Part shown: positions 1-10,175 of the stretch, one piece after another
Layout: each line of letters starts with the position of its first letter
Numbering within the stretch: position 1 is the first letter of the stretch
NCBI GenBank assembly: GCA_946811695.1
Contig: OX328128.1
Location: forward strand, 81,024,561 to 81,088,560
DNA: 64,000 nt
Direction: 5' to 3'
Origin: Gonocerus acuteangulatus
Taxonomy: Eukaryota > Arthropoda > Insecta > Hemiptera > Coreidae
Program-made: the position numbers and the translations under genes
Notes under the pieces: generated by a model
Seen by the model: only the letters and a program-made list of their open reading frames with translations
Databases searched by the model: none
Told to the model about the DNA's origin: nothing

Positions 1-11
1 ACAACACCCCA

Positions 12-48
12 TGGTCAAAGGTACAACTACATGTTGTACCTTTGACCA
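12..48. repeat. Short palindrome of two MITE termini
   Basis: A 16-bp arm (tggtcaaaggtacaac, 12-27) is followed after 5 bases by its exact reverse complement (33-48). The right half is the left terminus of the MITE that follows. The left half looks like the opposite terminus of another copy whose body is not recognisable at the window edge. Confidence 0.7.
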
Positions 49-226
49 CTGTACGATTATTTTTTTAAAAATTAATTAAAAATATTAAATGTAAAGCTAG
101 AAACCTTGAAAAAATTAAATATGATAACCAATAGAATGCTAATTACAATGAAATAAAAAAAATTAATTTAGCCTTAATATTCAAGCTAAAAACAATTAAA
201 TTGTGCAAAGTGGTCAAAGGTACAAC
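33..226. mobile_element. MITE with 17-bp terminal inverted repeats
   Basis: The element starts with gttgtacctttgaccac (33-49) and ends with its exact reverse complement (210-226). The 194-bp body is AT-rich and non-coding. No target-site duplication is clear, so the superfamily cannot be assigned. The same terminus occurs just upstream at 12-27. Confidence 0.65.
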
Positions 227-1100
227 ACCTTCCCCTATATATATATATACACCCTACACAAACTTTCTTTGTCTAATTATATTGTGTATAAGAGCCTTTT
301 ATATTTTTGACTACTTTGTTTATCAAAAGTCATAATTTCATCAAAACATCAATTTACACATTGTGAATGCGCTCTGCTTTCAATTTTTGTTAAGCCGAAA
401 ACTCTGCTGACCTGATGAAATGGGTAGTCGATTGTATGAATGCAAAATAGGTTGAGGAATTGAAATAAGACTACACTAGTGTGTTAGTAATAATTTTAAT
501 TTATTGAAGTAATTTGAGCTTGTACTCTATGACGAAATACTGATGATGATTATGATAGAAGGTGGTGGAAGAACTTGAAGAATTCGAAGATCCTGGGGTG
601 ACTTTGGTATTTGGGTTTCACCTTATGGTAAAATATGGTGGTACGGATACTGATGGTGGTGATGGCAAACATTTTGTAGTCCTTCTAACTCCTGTGGCCT
701 AAGTGGCCGGTGATGAGCATAATTGCCGGTGATGATTGCTTCTTTAACCAAGGGATGGGCGATAGTTGACAGTTACTATCGATAGTAGCTAACAATAATC
801 ATGAACTATCGATAGACTGTGGTATTAAATACTGACATGCGCGTTGGCTTATGACAAGTGCGGTTTCCAGCAGAGGTTTTGTTTTTTAATTCCCTTCAAA
901 ATAGTGTGCATAATAATAGGGGTCATCTGCAAAACCCAACATTTCATCTACCGCCGACCGCACATGCGCAGTAAATGTGTTAAATGGTCAACATATTTAG
1001 AAAGCATAGCTCAAGCTTTACAATGTTTACTTCTGACATTTTATTCTCAGACCAACCGTTTGGCCACAGAATTAGTTTGATCCGTCTTATTTGGGGCACC

Positions 1101-1106
<6 letters not shown>
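227..1106. other. No gene recognised
   Basis: This is mostly AT-rich sequence. Open frames here are short, biased towards low-complexity residues and match no family I recognise. A short stretch around 760-830 repeats the hexamer atcgat inside self-complementary words. Confidence 0.5.

Positions 1107-1161
<55 letters not shown>
1107..1161. repeat. (TA)n microsatellite
   Basis: About 27 uninterrupted TA dinucleotides. Short open frames crossing it encode alternating Ile-Tyr and are not genes. Confidence 0.95.
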
Positions 1162-1163
<2 letters not shown>

Positions 1164-1467
1164 GTTTATTTATTTAGAGATACAATGCACATACACGTCT
1201 CCTTCGCCCTCGTTATTGAGGCTTGAAAACAACACAAACCTAGTTGCTGGGAGACATCAATTAATAATATGTCCTCATCAGTCTTATGAGTACCTCATGA
1301 AGAACATAAGACGGCACAAAAATAATTAAATAAATAAAATAAAATAATACACAACAAATAACAATAAAAAATAAGCCTTACAAATCAGTGTATCTAACAA
1401 AATTAGCAATATAATAATAAGAAAATAATGCAGCGTTATGAACCCATAACGCTTACGGGAAAAAATC

Positions 1468-1732
1468 TGTGGCTTGGTGCTAAAAGGGCCAATGTCACAT
1501 CATGTCATGTTTTCATATTTTGTGTTTTTTATGTACTTCCCTTAAAATACTTGCAAAAAAACAAATATACATGTACATATGTACGTATATTTATACATCT
1601 GTATGTGTACTATAAAAATATATATAGTATTGATATATATTTGGTTTTATGCAAATATTGCAAGGGAAGTAAATATACAAAAAAAAAAAATATGGAAAAA
1701 TTGACATTGGCCCTTTTAGCACCAAGCCACAG
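1468..1732. mobile_element. Hairpin (foldback) MITE
   Basis: A perfect 31-bp inverted repeat lies at 1469-1499 and 1701-1731. Further in, the arms remain complementary with mismatches (acttccctt near 1537 against aagggaagt near 1662), so most of the 265 bp can fold on itself. There is no coding capacity. A (TA)n tract at 1745-1800 abuts the right end. Confidence 0.7.
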
Positions 1733-1742
1733 AAATATAGGC

Positions 1743-1744
<2 letters not shown>

Positions 1745-1800
<56 letters not shown>
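1745..1800. repeat. (TA)n microsatellite
   Basis: About 28 TA dinucleotides immediately right of the hairpin MITE. Confidence 0.95.
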
Positions 1801-1802
<2 letters not shown>

Positions 1803-2039
1803 AAACACTCAAATTCATGAAGTGTGGGAGAAAGATAGGTCTCCACTGACAGGAAACTCGCTTGTTTTATCGCTTTTCCTCCCTCCTTCCATAGGGAGGA
1901 ATTCGTTATTAGGATCAATTAGGATTTTCGAATGTGCAAAAATACAAATTCTTAGTATTTTCGTGCTAGGCGGAAGGTCAACAAGTAAAAACTTCACCAC
2001 TCAGTTTCACCAACTTGCGTATTCCTTCCATATGATAAC

Positions 2040-3157
2040 TTTTTCTCTGCTCTTGTGTAAAATTACACAAGGACAATTATCCATTACGACCGATTATAAG
2101 TGCTACCGATTCTCCTACTCATAAATTAGCAAAACAATTCGATAAAGAACTGAAACTTGAATTTGTTGCAAATAATCCAATTGATGTACAGAACAATGTG
2201 GAATTAATTAGATTGCTGGAAAATGTTACAATAAAACCTGGATATAAATTAGTTTCCGTTGATGTAATAAATATGTTTCCAAATATATCCGTAGATACTG
2301 CTATCAGAATCATTAACAATAAATGGGATGAAATAGTTGCTAATACAAAAATTAAGGATAAGAATTCATTTATTAAGGGTATAAAGCTGTGCACTAAAGT
2401 TGGGTATTTTAGATTTAATAACAGAATTTACAAACAGAGATTTGGCGTTCAAATGGGGAATCACATATCGGTGGCAATCAGTGGCTTGGTGATGAATTCC
2501 TTGCTTGAAGAAATTATTAAAGAATACAATATACACATACAGTTTTTGTACAAATATGTGGACGATTTATTGCTATGTGTTCATCAGGACGATATTGAAA
2601 GGTTATTTACTATTTTTAATGGTAAAAGTAATCTAGGCTTTACGAAAAAGGTAGAAATAGACAATAGGATTTTATTTCTGGACGTTGAAATCATAAGGAC
2701 AAAAGAAAATACTCTTGAATTCAAATGGCAACAAAAAAAGACAAGTTCGGGAAGAATGGTTAATTTTTATTCCTGTCATCCCTTAACATTTAAAAGAAAC
2801 CTTGTTTACAATAGAACTTTAACTGCTTTGCTTAGAACAAGTCCAAAATATTTTCCAGAAATTAAAAACAGATTAAGGTCTATGTTTCGGAAAAATTGTT
2901 ATCCTGATGAGATGGTAGAGAATGAAATTAAAAGAGCAGAGAAAAAGGTACCATATGGAAGGAATATGCACGGAGTTGATAGTAGCAAATATAATTTTAA
3001 ATTTGACACGGAAGTTTTTAAATTTTTAAATGAATTCTTTTTGGAGGATGAGAAAAATGTTTTAAAAAGGAAAAGGGATGACGATGAACAAATAGCACGG
3101 AAATGCATAAAATTGGAAAACATATCTACTACGGAAAGTCTAAAATTGAATTGTTGA
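2040..3157 (+). pseudogene. Penelope-like reverse transcriptase, 5'-incomplete
   Basis: The frame runs to a stop at 3155-3157. The part upstream of 2198 has no ATG but reads through a typical Penelope start region (KLHK, then PLRPIIS, then SPTHKLAK), so the open frame has probably lost its N-terminus. Counting from codon 2198, the catalytic aspartates are D22 in SVDVINMFPNIS and D122-D123 in YVDD. QMGNHIS matches the usual substrate-binding loop with a histidine in place of proline, and FLDVE matches the following motif. The protein would copy element RNA at the target. The GIY-YIG endonuclease expected after the RT is not intact in this frame. The reverse transcriptase call is firm; the Penelope assignment rests on motif style. 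Confidence 0.75.
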
Positions 3158-3417
3158 ACAGTTACTTGGAAAACGAATTAAACAACATGCACAAAGTATC
3201 GGGAGAGAATAAAACAGCGTTGGCTTATCTTGCTATAAAATATAAACATAGTTTCGATTTTGAAAATATTAGCACATTAGGTAAAGAAAGAAATAGAATG
3301 AAAAGAAGAATTAAGGAAAATATCCATATCATAAAAAATAGAAAGAAAGTGGTAAGTAAAAAAACTGAAATACTACATTTGAATACGATTTTTATGAATT
3401 TATTTGACAAAGGGTAA
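3103..3417 (+). pseudogene. Probable C-terminal remnant of Penelope endonuclease domain
   Basis: This 104-codon frame overlaps the end of the reverse transcriptase in another register. Its second half (TALAYLAIKYKHSFDFENIS, then an Arg/Lys-rich helix ending in an ENIHIIK stretch) resembles the C-terminal part of Penelope GIY-YIG domains, where an A-x-H-x(n)-H-x-F-D/W segment precedes an R-x(3)-E helix. The N-terminal GIY and YIG strands are not visible. I therefore read it as the end of the same polyprotein, separated by a frameshift or internal deletion. This is inference. Confidence 0.4.
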
Positions 3418-3477
3418 AAATATGTTTTAATTAGAGGGTGGGAGGTTGGTTTTAATTTTTAGGACAATATTTCTTCT

Positions 3478-3647
3478 GCCAACGGCCATAGCCACGTTGA
3501 ATACACCGGTTCCCATAGATCACCGAAGTTAAGCAAGGTCGGGCGTGGTCAGTACCTGAATGGGTGACCGACCACGTGCTGTTGGCATTATAAAAGGGCG
3601 GCAACCTATAGATAGCCCGGCGCTAATGGCCAAGATGTAGATGCGCC

Positions 3648-3722
<75 letters not shown>
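3478..3722 (+). mobile_element. 5S rRNA-derived SINE (SINE3-like)
   Basis: The head (3478 to about 3588) is a recognisable 5S rRNA sequence with the internal polymerase III promoter blocks, including gaagttaagcaaggtcgggc and gaatgggtgacc. About 10 nt normally present between GGGTGACCG and CCACGTG are missing, as in the other two copies here. The tail holds a hairpin (GGCGC ... GCGCC near 3620-3648) and then a long A run. The target-site duplication is atttcttctg (3469-3478 and 3723-3732). It is not a functional 5S gene: the 3' half is deleted and fused to a SINE tail. Confidence 0.9.
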
Positions 3723-3728
<6 letters not shown>

Positions 3729-3891
3729 TCTGGGAATTAGTTTTAAATGTATGACAAATCGATTATGGATCAGCTGATTATATTTCGCCATGTTGGATTC
3801 ATTCAGAGCATGATCAGTCTAGACGTGGCCGTACTGGTAGAAGGTTATCCTTCTCAGATTGAGGCTGTAAGTTTTATATATGTAACTATTT

Positions 3892-3931
3892 CCCCTGAAG
3901 AGGCACCAAAAAGGTGTGAAGCATGTAGGGA
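3892..3931 (+). ncRNA. Candidate degenerate hammerhead ribozyme in Penelope terminus
   Basis: The core word CTGAAGA (3895-3901) fits CUGANGA. It is followed by a stem (GCACC at 3903-3907, loop AAAAA, GGTGT at 3913-3917), then GAA (3918-3920). Next comes a minimal stem III (GC, loop AT, GT), then A at 3927 in the cleavage-site position. GGGA (3928-3931) can pair with TCCC (3891-3894) as stem I. Deviations are one unpaired G beside stem II and a G-U pair where A-U is usual. Penelope-like elements are known to carry hammerhead motifs with very short stem III in their terminal repeats, which makes the match more than casual. Activity is doubtful. Confidence 0.4.
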
Positions 3932-4009
3932 CGCAATAAAGTTGGTGAAACTGTGCGGTGAAGTTTTTATTTTCTTCCGCCTAGCACGAAAATACGAAGA
4001 TTAAGAAAA

Positions 4010-4562
4010 GGGTGAATGGAAGAATAATTAAGAATTCTTAGAATATTGGATCTGGCAGTGTGATGAAACAGACTATTAATTCTAGAACCAAAAAAAAAAA
4101 CAACAAAAAAGCTTAGAATCAAGACTCTATATTTTCTATTAGGTTAATCAAGAAAAAGAGAAAATGCTGTATAGCTGTAGTGATAAGGAATTGATAAGGA
4201 GAGTGTAAACAAGTAATCTCCAGAGGTAGATAGTATTCCTGCAGGAGAATGGAACGGAGATTCAATTCCAATAGATTGGAGAAGAAATTTCCTTTTTAAT
4301 ATTTCCTTCTAAAGCGGGAGCTGATTCTTAGGATATGGATTCATTCTTAGAATATGTTCATCTCATCAGATCACATCTCATAGATAGATTCCATATTCCA
4401 GGGGATTATTGGGGATGTAGAGAAAAGAAATTGAGGAATGATGTTGAATGGTAAGGCAATAGGTGAAGGAGACTGAAATAGGAGTAGCTAATATTGTTTC
4501 TCATAGGTATTTTCACGTATCCTCCCTGCCATGTCAAACTATTGAACATGAATAATCTCGTT
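4010..4562. other. No gene recognised
   Basis: AT-rich sequence with short open frames only. I see no motif, structured repeat or family similarity. Confidence 0.5.
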
Positions 4563-4574
4563 TTTAGATCTGGG

Positions 4575-5352
4575 ACTTAGCCCAATATATAGAAGGGTTT
4601 GAGCTAACATTAATTCCCCCACAAGATTATTTTATTCTAATATCCTTAGGTATGGTGTGAGTGTGTGACAACTATGTTATCCAACTCAAAAGCCGGGGGG
4701 AGAACATTTGGCAGGTAAAAAACCGCGAAAGTATAGCGCTTCTTTCAGTTTTTAGTTTTTCCTAATTAATGTAAAGACCGTTGATTTTTGATTAAAAAAA
4801 AAACTTCATATAAGGAGTAAAGAACATTACATACTGCTTCAAATTAACTGGTTGAAGTCCAAATTCGGCCAGGTAAAAGAACCGCAATCGCAAGCCAAAA
4901 AACACATTTTTTTCCAATTTTGTGAGACACCGTAGTGAGACTGCTTTTACTTTTAGGGAGGAGGGTGTGTCAAAAGAATTGATGAATCCAAGCTGTAACT
5001 CATTAAAAGTAGGCTCACCACAGTTTTTCGCAAAATTGGGGAAAAAATGTTGTTTTTTGGCTAGCGATTGCGGCACTTTTACCTGGCCGAATTTGGACTT
5101 CAACCAGTTAATTTGAAGCAGAATTTACTGTTTTTTACTCCCTATTTGAATTTACCCAAAATCAACGGTTTTTAAATTAATGAAGAAAGACTGAAAAAAA
5201 AGTGCTAACATTTTGCGGGTTTTCGCCTGCCGGGTTTTCCCCCCGGCTTTCGAGTTGGTTTCAGCATATTCACACCATACCTGAGGATATTAGAAAAAAT
5301 CTTGAGGGGAATTAATGTTAGCTCGACCCCCTTTTGAAGCCTTATATACTGG
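4575..5352. mobile_element. Foldback element with ~350-bp arms
   Basis: The left arm (about 4575-4930) and right arm (about 5000-5352) are inverted copies. Examples are gagctaacattaattcccc at 4600 against its complement near 5305, and the gc-rich aactcaaaagccgggggg near 4684 against its complement near 5242. The loop is about 70 bp. The two opposing open frames of 60-100 codons that cross the arms mirror each other because of the symmetry, and look non-coding. No target duplication was found. Confidence 0.7.
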
Positions 5353-5373
5353 GATACATAGGTTGTGGACGCT

Positions 5374-5888
5374 ATACAAGATCGATCCATATGATACAGC
5401 GACCTTCTGAGCCTACAAGATCGATCCATATGATACATCGACCTTCTGAGCCTACAAGATTGATCCATATGATACATCGACCTTCTGAGCCTACAAGATC
5501 GATCCATATGATACATCGTCCTTCTGAGCCTACAAGATCGATCCATATGATACATCGACCTTCTGAGCCTACAAGATCGATCCATATGATACATCTACCT
5601 TCTGAGCCTACAAGATAGATCCATATGATACATCGACCTTCTGAGCCTACAAGATAGATCCATATGATGCATCGACCTTCTGAGCCTACAAGATAGATCC
5701 ATATGATACATCGACCTTCTGAGCCTACAAGATAGATCCATATGATACATCGACCTTCTGAGCCTACAAGATAGATCCATATGATACATCGACCTTCTGA
5801 GCCTACAAGATAGATCCATATGATACACCGACCTTCTGAGCCTACAAGATAGATCCATATGATACATCGACCTTCTGAGCCTAAAAGA
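5374..5888. repeat. 39-bp satellite, ~13 copies
   Basis: Tandem units contain gatccatatgatacat and cgaccttctgagcctacaaga. The first units read gatcgatcc and later ones gatagatcc, so a single substitution marks two blocks. The period is a multiple of three and stop-free in several frames, which produces open frames with a 13-residue repeat on both strands. These are artefacts of the period. The array begins at the right end of the foldback element. Confidence 0.9.
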
Positions 5889-6265
5889 TCGATCTTTCCA
5901 ATCGATCAGAACTCGTCGAACTTTTTAGTGAATCGATCTTTTCATTTCGATTCGAATCGATTCAAAAGATCAATTCATATTCCTACAATTCATATCACTA
6001 CTCAGGATTCATTCTGTAAATGAATTATTTTTATCGTAACCTAGGAAAAGGTCTATAGGAAAACAAGAAAATATAAGGTTACTACGAAAATTGATCATAC
6101 AAACCCAAATAATGGAAAGGGGAAGAAGTGATAGATTCGAAACAATACCGCTCATGAAGACATACTTACGACAGGAAAATCACCATTTGTGTGGCAACCA
6201 GATATGCGAAAGAGGCCAACTGTTAAAGATTTAAAGGAGATGAGAAATGAAAAAATAAAAAGATC
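5889..6265. other. No gene recognised
   Basis: Past the satellite there are a few palindromic words around atcgat and gaatcgattc (5915-5960), then AT-rich sequence without recognisable content. Confidence 0.5.
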
Positions 6266-6394
6266 TATTTATAACCTAGTCGGGGTTGTAGACGGTCTTG
6301 TCTGACTGTTGGTGAACCATTTCCGCGATGTTGGGTTGGCCACCCAACTGCGCGGCTGTTGGGAAGATTTGATTGGGTGCTCCGAGGTCCGAGG

Positions 6395-6790
6395 TCTACG
6401 GAACAAGATGTCCAACGTGATTAACTACTTGGGAGTGCTTATACACCGGCCCATGTCAACAGCCGCCTGAAGGAAGCCCGGCAGAAGACGTTCCACGTTC
6501 CGCCTGAATCATCTCTTGCGATCGGCCCAGCTGTCGCTTCGGCAGAAGCTGCAGATCTACAAGGTGATCATGTGGCTTACTCTTCTGCACGGGGCGCCCG
6601 CCCTGAGGTACATGTACCTTTAAACACCCAGGCGGCTGCAGCGTTTCCAGAACGGGGTCCTTCTTCCGGCCGTGCAGCACACTACCCTCCGAAGGAAGAA
6701 GCCATCCCTCCTCCACGACGAGCTGATGCTGCCCTCGGTTCAAGACTTCATAGGGAGGCGTCATATTACGGCCTCCGGTGCTGTGTGAAC
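6395..6790 (+). pseudogene. Dead LINE reverse transcriptase C-terminus
   Basis: One plus-strand register reads YLGVLIHRPM, then after a stop RLNHLLRSAQLSLRQK, LQIYKVIMWLTLLHGAPAL, and after another stop RRLQRFQNGVLLP. This is the usual post-catalytic region of Jockey/R1-type LINE reverse transcriptases (YLG motif, the K-x-x-x-Y-K-x-I-x-x-x-L-x-Y/H-G-x-P helix, and the R-L-Q-x-x-Q-N helix). At least two in-frame stops (near 6466 and 6619) show it is dead. Base composition is distinctly GC-richer than its surroundings. The upstream part from about 6270 is probably the same element but too decayed to read. Confidence 0.65.
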
Positions 6791-6844
6791 CCCTTCTTCA
6801 GGGACTTTAAACCACCTCCTCTACGTCAGGGCAGCACCAGCAGG

Positions 6845-7014
6845 ATCCTGGATCTCTGTGACGACAGTCCGTAGGAGGATCCTGGATCTCTGTGACGACA
6901 CTCCGTAGGAGGATCCTGGATCTCTGTGACAACACTCCGTAAGAGTATCCTGGATCTCTGTGACGACACTCCGTAGGAGGATCCTGGATATCTGTGACGA
7001 CACTCCGTAGGAGC
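6845..7014. repeat. 34-bp tandem repeat, 5 copies
   Basis: Units contain ggatcctggatctctgtgac and gacactccgtagga with a few substitutions. The array directly follows the dead LINE fragment and may belong to its 3' part. It has no coding meaning. Confidence 0.85.
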
Positions 7015-7403
7015 AGCTGTAAATATTGCTTATACTGTATATATTAGTTTATGTTTATTTGTTAGTTTTAAGTTTATGTTTATTTGTTAGTTTTAAGTTA
7101 CTTCCTTTTATAGTCTCTCCCTATACAACTCTGTCTCCCCCCCCCCCCTTCTAGTATCTCATATCCCCCTTCTAGTACGTAAGCGTAGAATAAGGAGTAG
7201 CTTTAAGTCCAGTTCCAGGTTTCAATCCGTTGGGCCTGCAGCTAAAATAAAATAAATTTGGGAGGGTGGGAAAGAAAACATAACAATCTGCATTGTTACA
7301 AGAAAGCCTAAGGAAGCCTGCAGAATATATGGGGAAACGTCGATGTTCACCACATTGACACGGTCACATCCAGAAGACATTAAACATTAAGTCAACGAAA
7401 ATA
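7015..7403. other. No gene recognised
   Basis: A twofold direct repeat (tttatgtttatttgttagttttaag near 7050 and 7074) is followed by a C-rich tract at 7138-7150 and AT-rich sequence up to the LINE target-site duplication. Confidence 0.5.
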
Positions 7404-7487
7404 TTTTATTAAGAAACACAAACAAAACAATTTTATTGGACCAATACTAAACGTATTATACACAAAACAATATTTGTAAGAAAAAAT

Positions 7488-10175
7488 TTAAAGGGTTAAA
7501 ATGTCTTGATAAAGTCTGTGTTTGATTCGCGAGGTTTTTCTTTGTCCAAGTTGATAAAACACGGAACTGCTGGAGGCTGGAAGAGTCTGGTGATATTTTC
7601 GCACCAGCTTTTCTATGTGAGTGAAAAATGGATCAACCTCCAATTCTCTATGGATCTGGCTGTTCCTTACGAACCAAGGAGCATTGGACACTATTCGGAG
7701 TACTCTGTTTTGAAATGTTTGTAGACGTTTTATGTGTGTGGTTCTGGCGCCAAACCAGACAGGACATGCGTACGTTAGTATGGGTAGTATTGTCGATTTG
7801 TATAGTAGTGTACCACAGGTGTGTTTTAGGGGAGTTTTTCTATTTATTAATGGGTAAATTTGTAACAGTCGTGTGTGAGCTTCTTGTAGTTTTTTGTGTA
7901 TGTGATGTCGCCAAGTCAGTCTTGTGTCTAGATGTACTCCGAGATAGCGTATACTCTGGTCTTTTGGAGTCCAGAGAATTGAGTGATGACCAATTTTCAG
8001 CTCTGGTAAATCTTCATTTTGGAATTTTCTGAGAGAAAACACTTTACATGAAGATTTCACCGGATTTATTGCTAGTTTCCATTTTCGGAACCAGGGTGAC
8101 ACCTCATCTGCAGCTTCTTGCAAGTGAAGAATCGCTTCCTTGACGTCGGTGCTCTTCGTGATGATGAGTGTATCGTCTGCAAAGGTAGCAAGGGCTGAGT
8201 TGTCAGGTTCTGGCATATCACTGCAGTACAATATGTAGAGCAAAGGGCTTAGTATGGCCCCCTGCGGTACACCAGCTTTGATAGTTCTTTTCGTGCTGAG
8301 TGTTGTCTTCACTCTTCCTTGGAATGTCCTGCCACGAAGAAAGGAGGAAATGATGGAGTAGAGGTAAGCTGGAGGCTTGGTGTTCCGTAGCTTGTGCAGG
8401 AGTCCTTCGTGCCAAACTGAGTCGAAAGCGTTGGCTACGTCGAGAAACAGTCCAGTGGCGTATTCCTTCTTATTAAAACAATTTGTTATCATTTCAGAGA
8501 CTCTTTGTAATTGTTGGACAGAAGAGTGCTTCGGTTTAAATGCGAACTGATGGTTAGGTATGCTGTCTACAAGATGTCTTCTTAATCTAACGTCAACGAG
8601 CCTTTCGAGAAGTTTCCCCAGAGAATTCAGCAGACTTATTGGCCGATAACAGCCAGCGTTGTTCTTCGGTTTCCCAGGCTTGTGGATGAAGATCACAATG
8701 GCATGTTTCCATCTTTCTGGAAAATGTCCTCGCCGGAGACAAGCATTGAAGATACTTGTTAACAGGCTGATGCATTTCCTGGGTAACTGTTTCATCACCG
8801 AGTTCGTTATCTGATCTTCTCCAGGTGATTTATTTTTAGGAAGCCTACGTATGAGAAGTGAAATTTCTTTAGGCTGTGTGAAGTCGATTGTACTGTCAGT
8901 TAGTCTGGTTTCTGAGAGTGAAGTACATACTGCAATGTCCGTCTGTGGGTCGTTGTGGTCTCCAGTTTTCAGTTTGTTTTCAAAACATTCTGTTAAAAGT
9001 CTACACTTGTCTGCATCAGTTGTTACAATGTTTTGTCCGTCTTTTAAGGGGGGAATTTCAGAGGATTGTTTTAGTAGTCGTCTTGTCTCTCGCCAAAGCG
9101 ATGGGTCTCCAGGAGTCATGTTTGTCAAGTAATTGCTGTATTTGTGTATCCTGTCTTTGTCAAGTTCAAAACGAATATTGCGCGATAAACGGTTTACTTG
9201 TCGCTTGAGTTCCGGGTCTCTAGATCTTTGCCATCTCTTTCGAAGAATATTTTTTTCATGGATGAGTTTTAGAACATGTGGGGGCGTGGTTGTATTAGAT
9301 AATCGACAGCTTAATGATGGGTGCGTTTTTAAAGAATTTTGTACAGCCATGTGTATCGTTTGAATGAATTTTGCTATAGTCGAGTCAATGTCATGAGTGG
9401 ATTTGTATGTAAGTGGAATGTCCGCGTTGTCATGCATTTCTGTCTTGAATTTTCCCCAGTCTATAGGTCCATTGATGAGTCTTGGTGGGGGTGGTTCAGA
9501 TTTTGGACTTTCATGGAAAGTAAGAATGACAGGTAAATGGTCAGAGTCTAAGTCAGTAAGTACGTCATGATATAATGGCAATTGGAAGTTCTGAATTATG
9601 GCTATGTCTAGTATGTCGGATTTGTAGCGTCTTTGAGTCGGGTAAAATGTTGGTTCGTCAGGTGATGAAATAATGAGTCCAAGATTTTCAGTAATTCTCA
9701 ATAGTTGTGTCCCATTATTGTTTTGCTTATGGCAATTCCAAGAGAGATGTTTACTATTTAAATCACCCATCATTATTGTAGGAGCCCCTGTAAATAGTTT
9801 TTGAAAATCGTCTTGTATGAGCCGAATCCCAGGTCTGCTATACGCAGATATTATATTAACACTACTCCTGTTTTGAAGTGCCAAACTAATTCCTACTGCT
9901 TCTAGGCGATCAAGGGAGGGCAGAACCAAACTATTATGGGCTAAATGTTTCTTAATTAGAATTGCGACTCCACCGCGTCTAGATCGTTGGTCCGTTCTGT
10001 ACATTCGGTATCCTGGTGTCCTGTATTTGTCAGTGCTAATGAGATGTGTTTCAGTGATGCAAGCAACGTCAATGTCGTTTCTGCTAAGAAAGTTTGTCAG
10101 TAAGGTCTGTCTTTTTTTTAGTCCGTTTGCATTCCAGTTAAGTAAAGAGAGATTGCCCAAATTAGGAACTGTCAT
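7488..10175 (-). CDS. Jockey-type LINE ORF2 (endonuclease and reverse transcriptase)
   Basis: This 895-residue protein nicks the target and copies element RNA there. The N-terminal apurinic-type endonuclease is complete: N15 in WNANGL, E42 in ITETHL, then GDLNSKH near residue 145 and SDHLPV near residue 215. The reverse transcriptase has D579 in FLDVANAFDSVWH, the loop GVPQGAILSPLLYILY, the catalytic FADD at residues 665-668, and YLGVHLDTRLTW after it. No RNase H domain follows, as is usual for the Jockey clade, and the length is typical. The ATG at 10173-10175 overlaps ORF1 by 14 bases. All catalytic residues I can check are present and there is no internal stop, so the copy could be functional. 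Several opposing plus-strand frames are shadows. Confidence 0.93.
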   Translation of the reverse strand: MTVPNLGNLSLLNWNANGLKKRQTLLTNFLSRNDIDVACITETHLISTDKYRTPGYRMYRTDQRSRRGGVAILIKKHLAHNSLVLPSLDRLEAVGISLALQNRSSVNIISAYSRPGIRLIQDDFQKLFTGAPTIMMGDLNSKHLSWNCHKQNNNGTQLLRITENLGLIISSPDEPTFYPTQRRYKSDILDIAIIQNFQLPLYHDVLTDLDSDHLPVILTFHESPKSEPPPPRLINGPIDWGKFKTEMHDNADIPLTYKSTHDIDSTIAKFIQTIHMAVQNSLKTHPSLSCRLSNTTTPPHVLKLIHEKNILRKRWQRSRDPELKRQVNRLSRNIRFELDKDRIHKYSNYLTNMTPGDPSLWRETRRLLKQSSEIPPLKDGQNIVTTDADKCRLLTECFENKLKTGDHNDPQTDIAVCTSLSETRLTDSTIDFTQPKEISLLIRRLPKNKSPGEDQITNSVMKQLPRKCISLLTSIFNACLRRGHFPERWKHAIVIFIHKPGKPKNNAGCYRPISLLNSLGKLLERLVDVRLRRHLVDSIPNHQFAFKPKHSSVQQLQRVSEMITNCFNKKEYATGLFLDVANAFDSVWHEGLLHKLRNTKPPAYLYSIISSFLRGRTFQGRVKTTLSTKRTIKAGVPQGAILSPLLYILYCSDMPEPDNSALATFADDTLIITKSTDVKEAILHLQEAADEVSPWFRKWKLAINPVKSSCKVFSLRKFQNEDLPELKIGHHSILWTPKDQSIRYLGVHLDTRLTWRHHIHKKLQEAHTRLLQIYPLINRKTPLKHTCGTLLYKSTILPILTYACPVWFGARTTHIKRLQTFQNRVLRIVSNAPWFVRNSQIHRELEVDPFFTHIEKLVRKYHQTLPASSSSVFYQLGQRKTSRIKHRLYQDILTL

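Larger units (their letters stand above)
1950..4006 (+). mobile_element. Penelope-like element, decayed, with inverted termini
   Basis: A reverse transcriptase of Penelope type lies between two inverted copies of a roughly 65-bp terminal sequence (1950-2015 and 3942-4006; both contain cttccgcctagcacgaaaat on one strand or the other). Penelope-like elements are known for terminal repeats in direct or inverted arrangement and for a C-terminal GIY-YIG endonuclease, so the layout fits. A 5S-derived SINE has inserted downstream of the coding region. The coding region is frameshifted and 5'-incomplete, so this copy is not autonomous. Confidence 0.7.

Noticed and set aside
1428..1820. 130-codon frame ending in Ile-Tyr repeats, and its minus-strand counterparts
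   Set aside because: They cross the hairpin MITE and a TA microsatellite and are purely compositional.
3478..3590. Genuine 5S rRNA gene (also at 18330 and 52822)
   Set aside because: About 10 nt of the 5S 3' half are missing, and each copy is fused to the same SINE tail and flanked by its own target duplication.
5205..5867. Open frames with a 13-residue repeat
   Set aside because: They are read from a 39-bp satellite, with equivalent frames on both strands.
7506..9536. Plus-strand frames of 60-134 codons
   Set aside because: They are antisense shadows of the intact Jockey-type ORF2.
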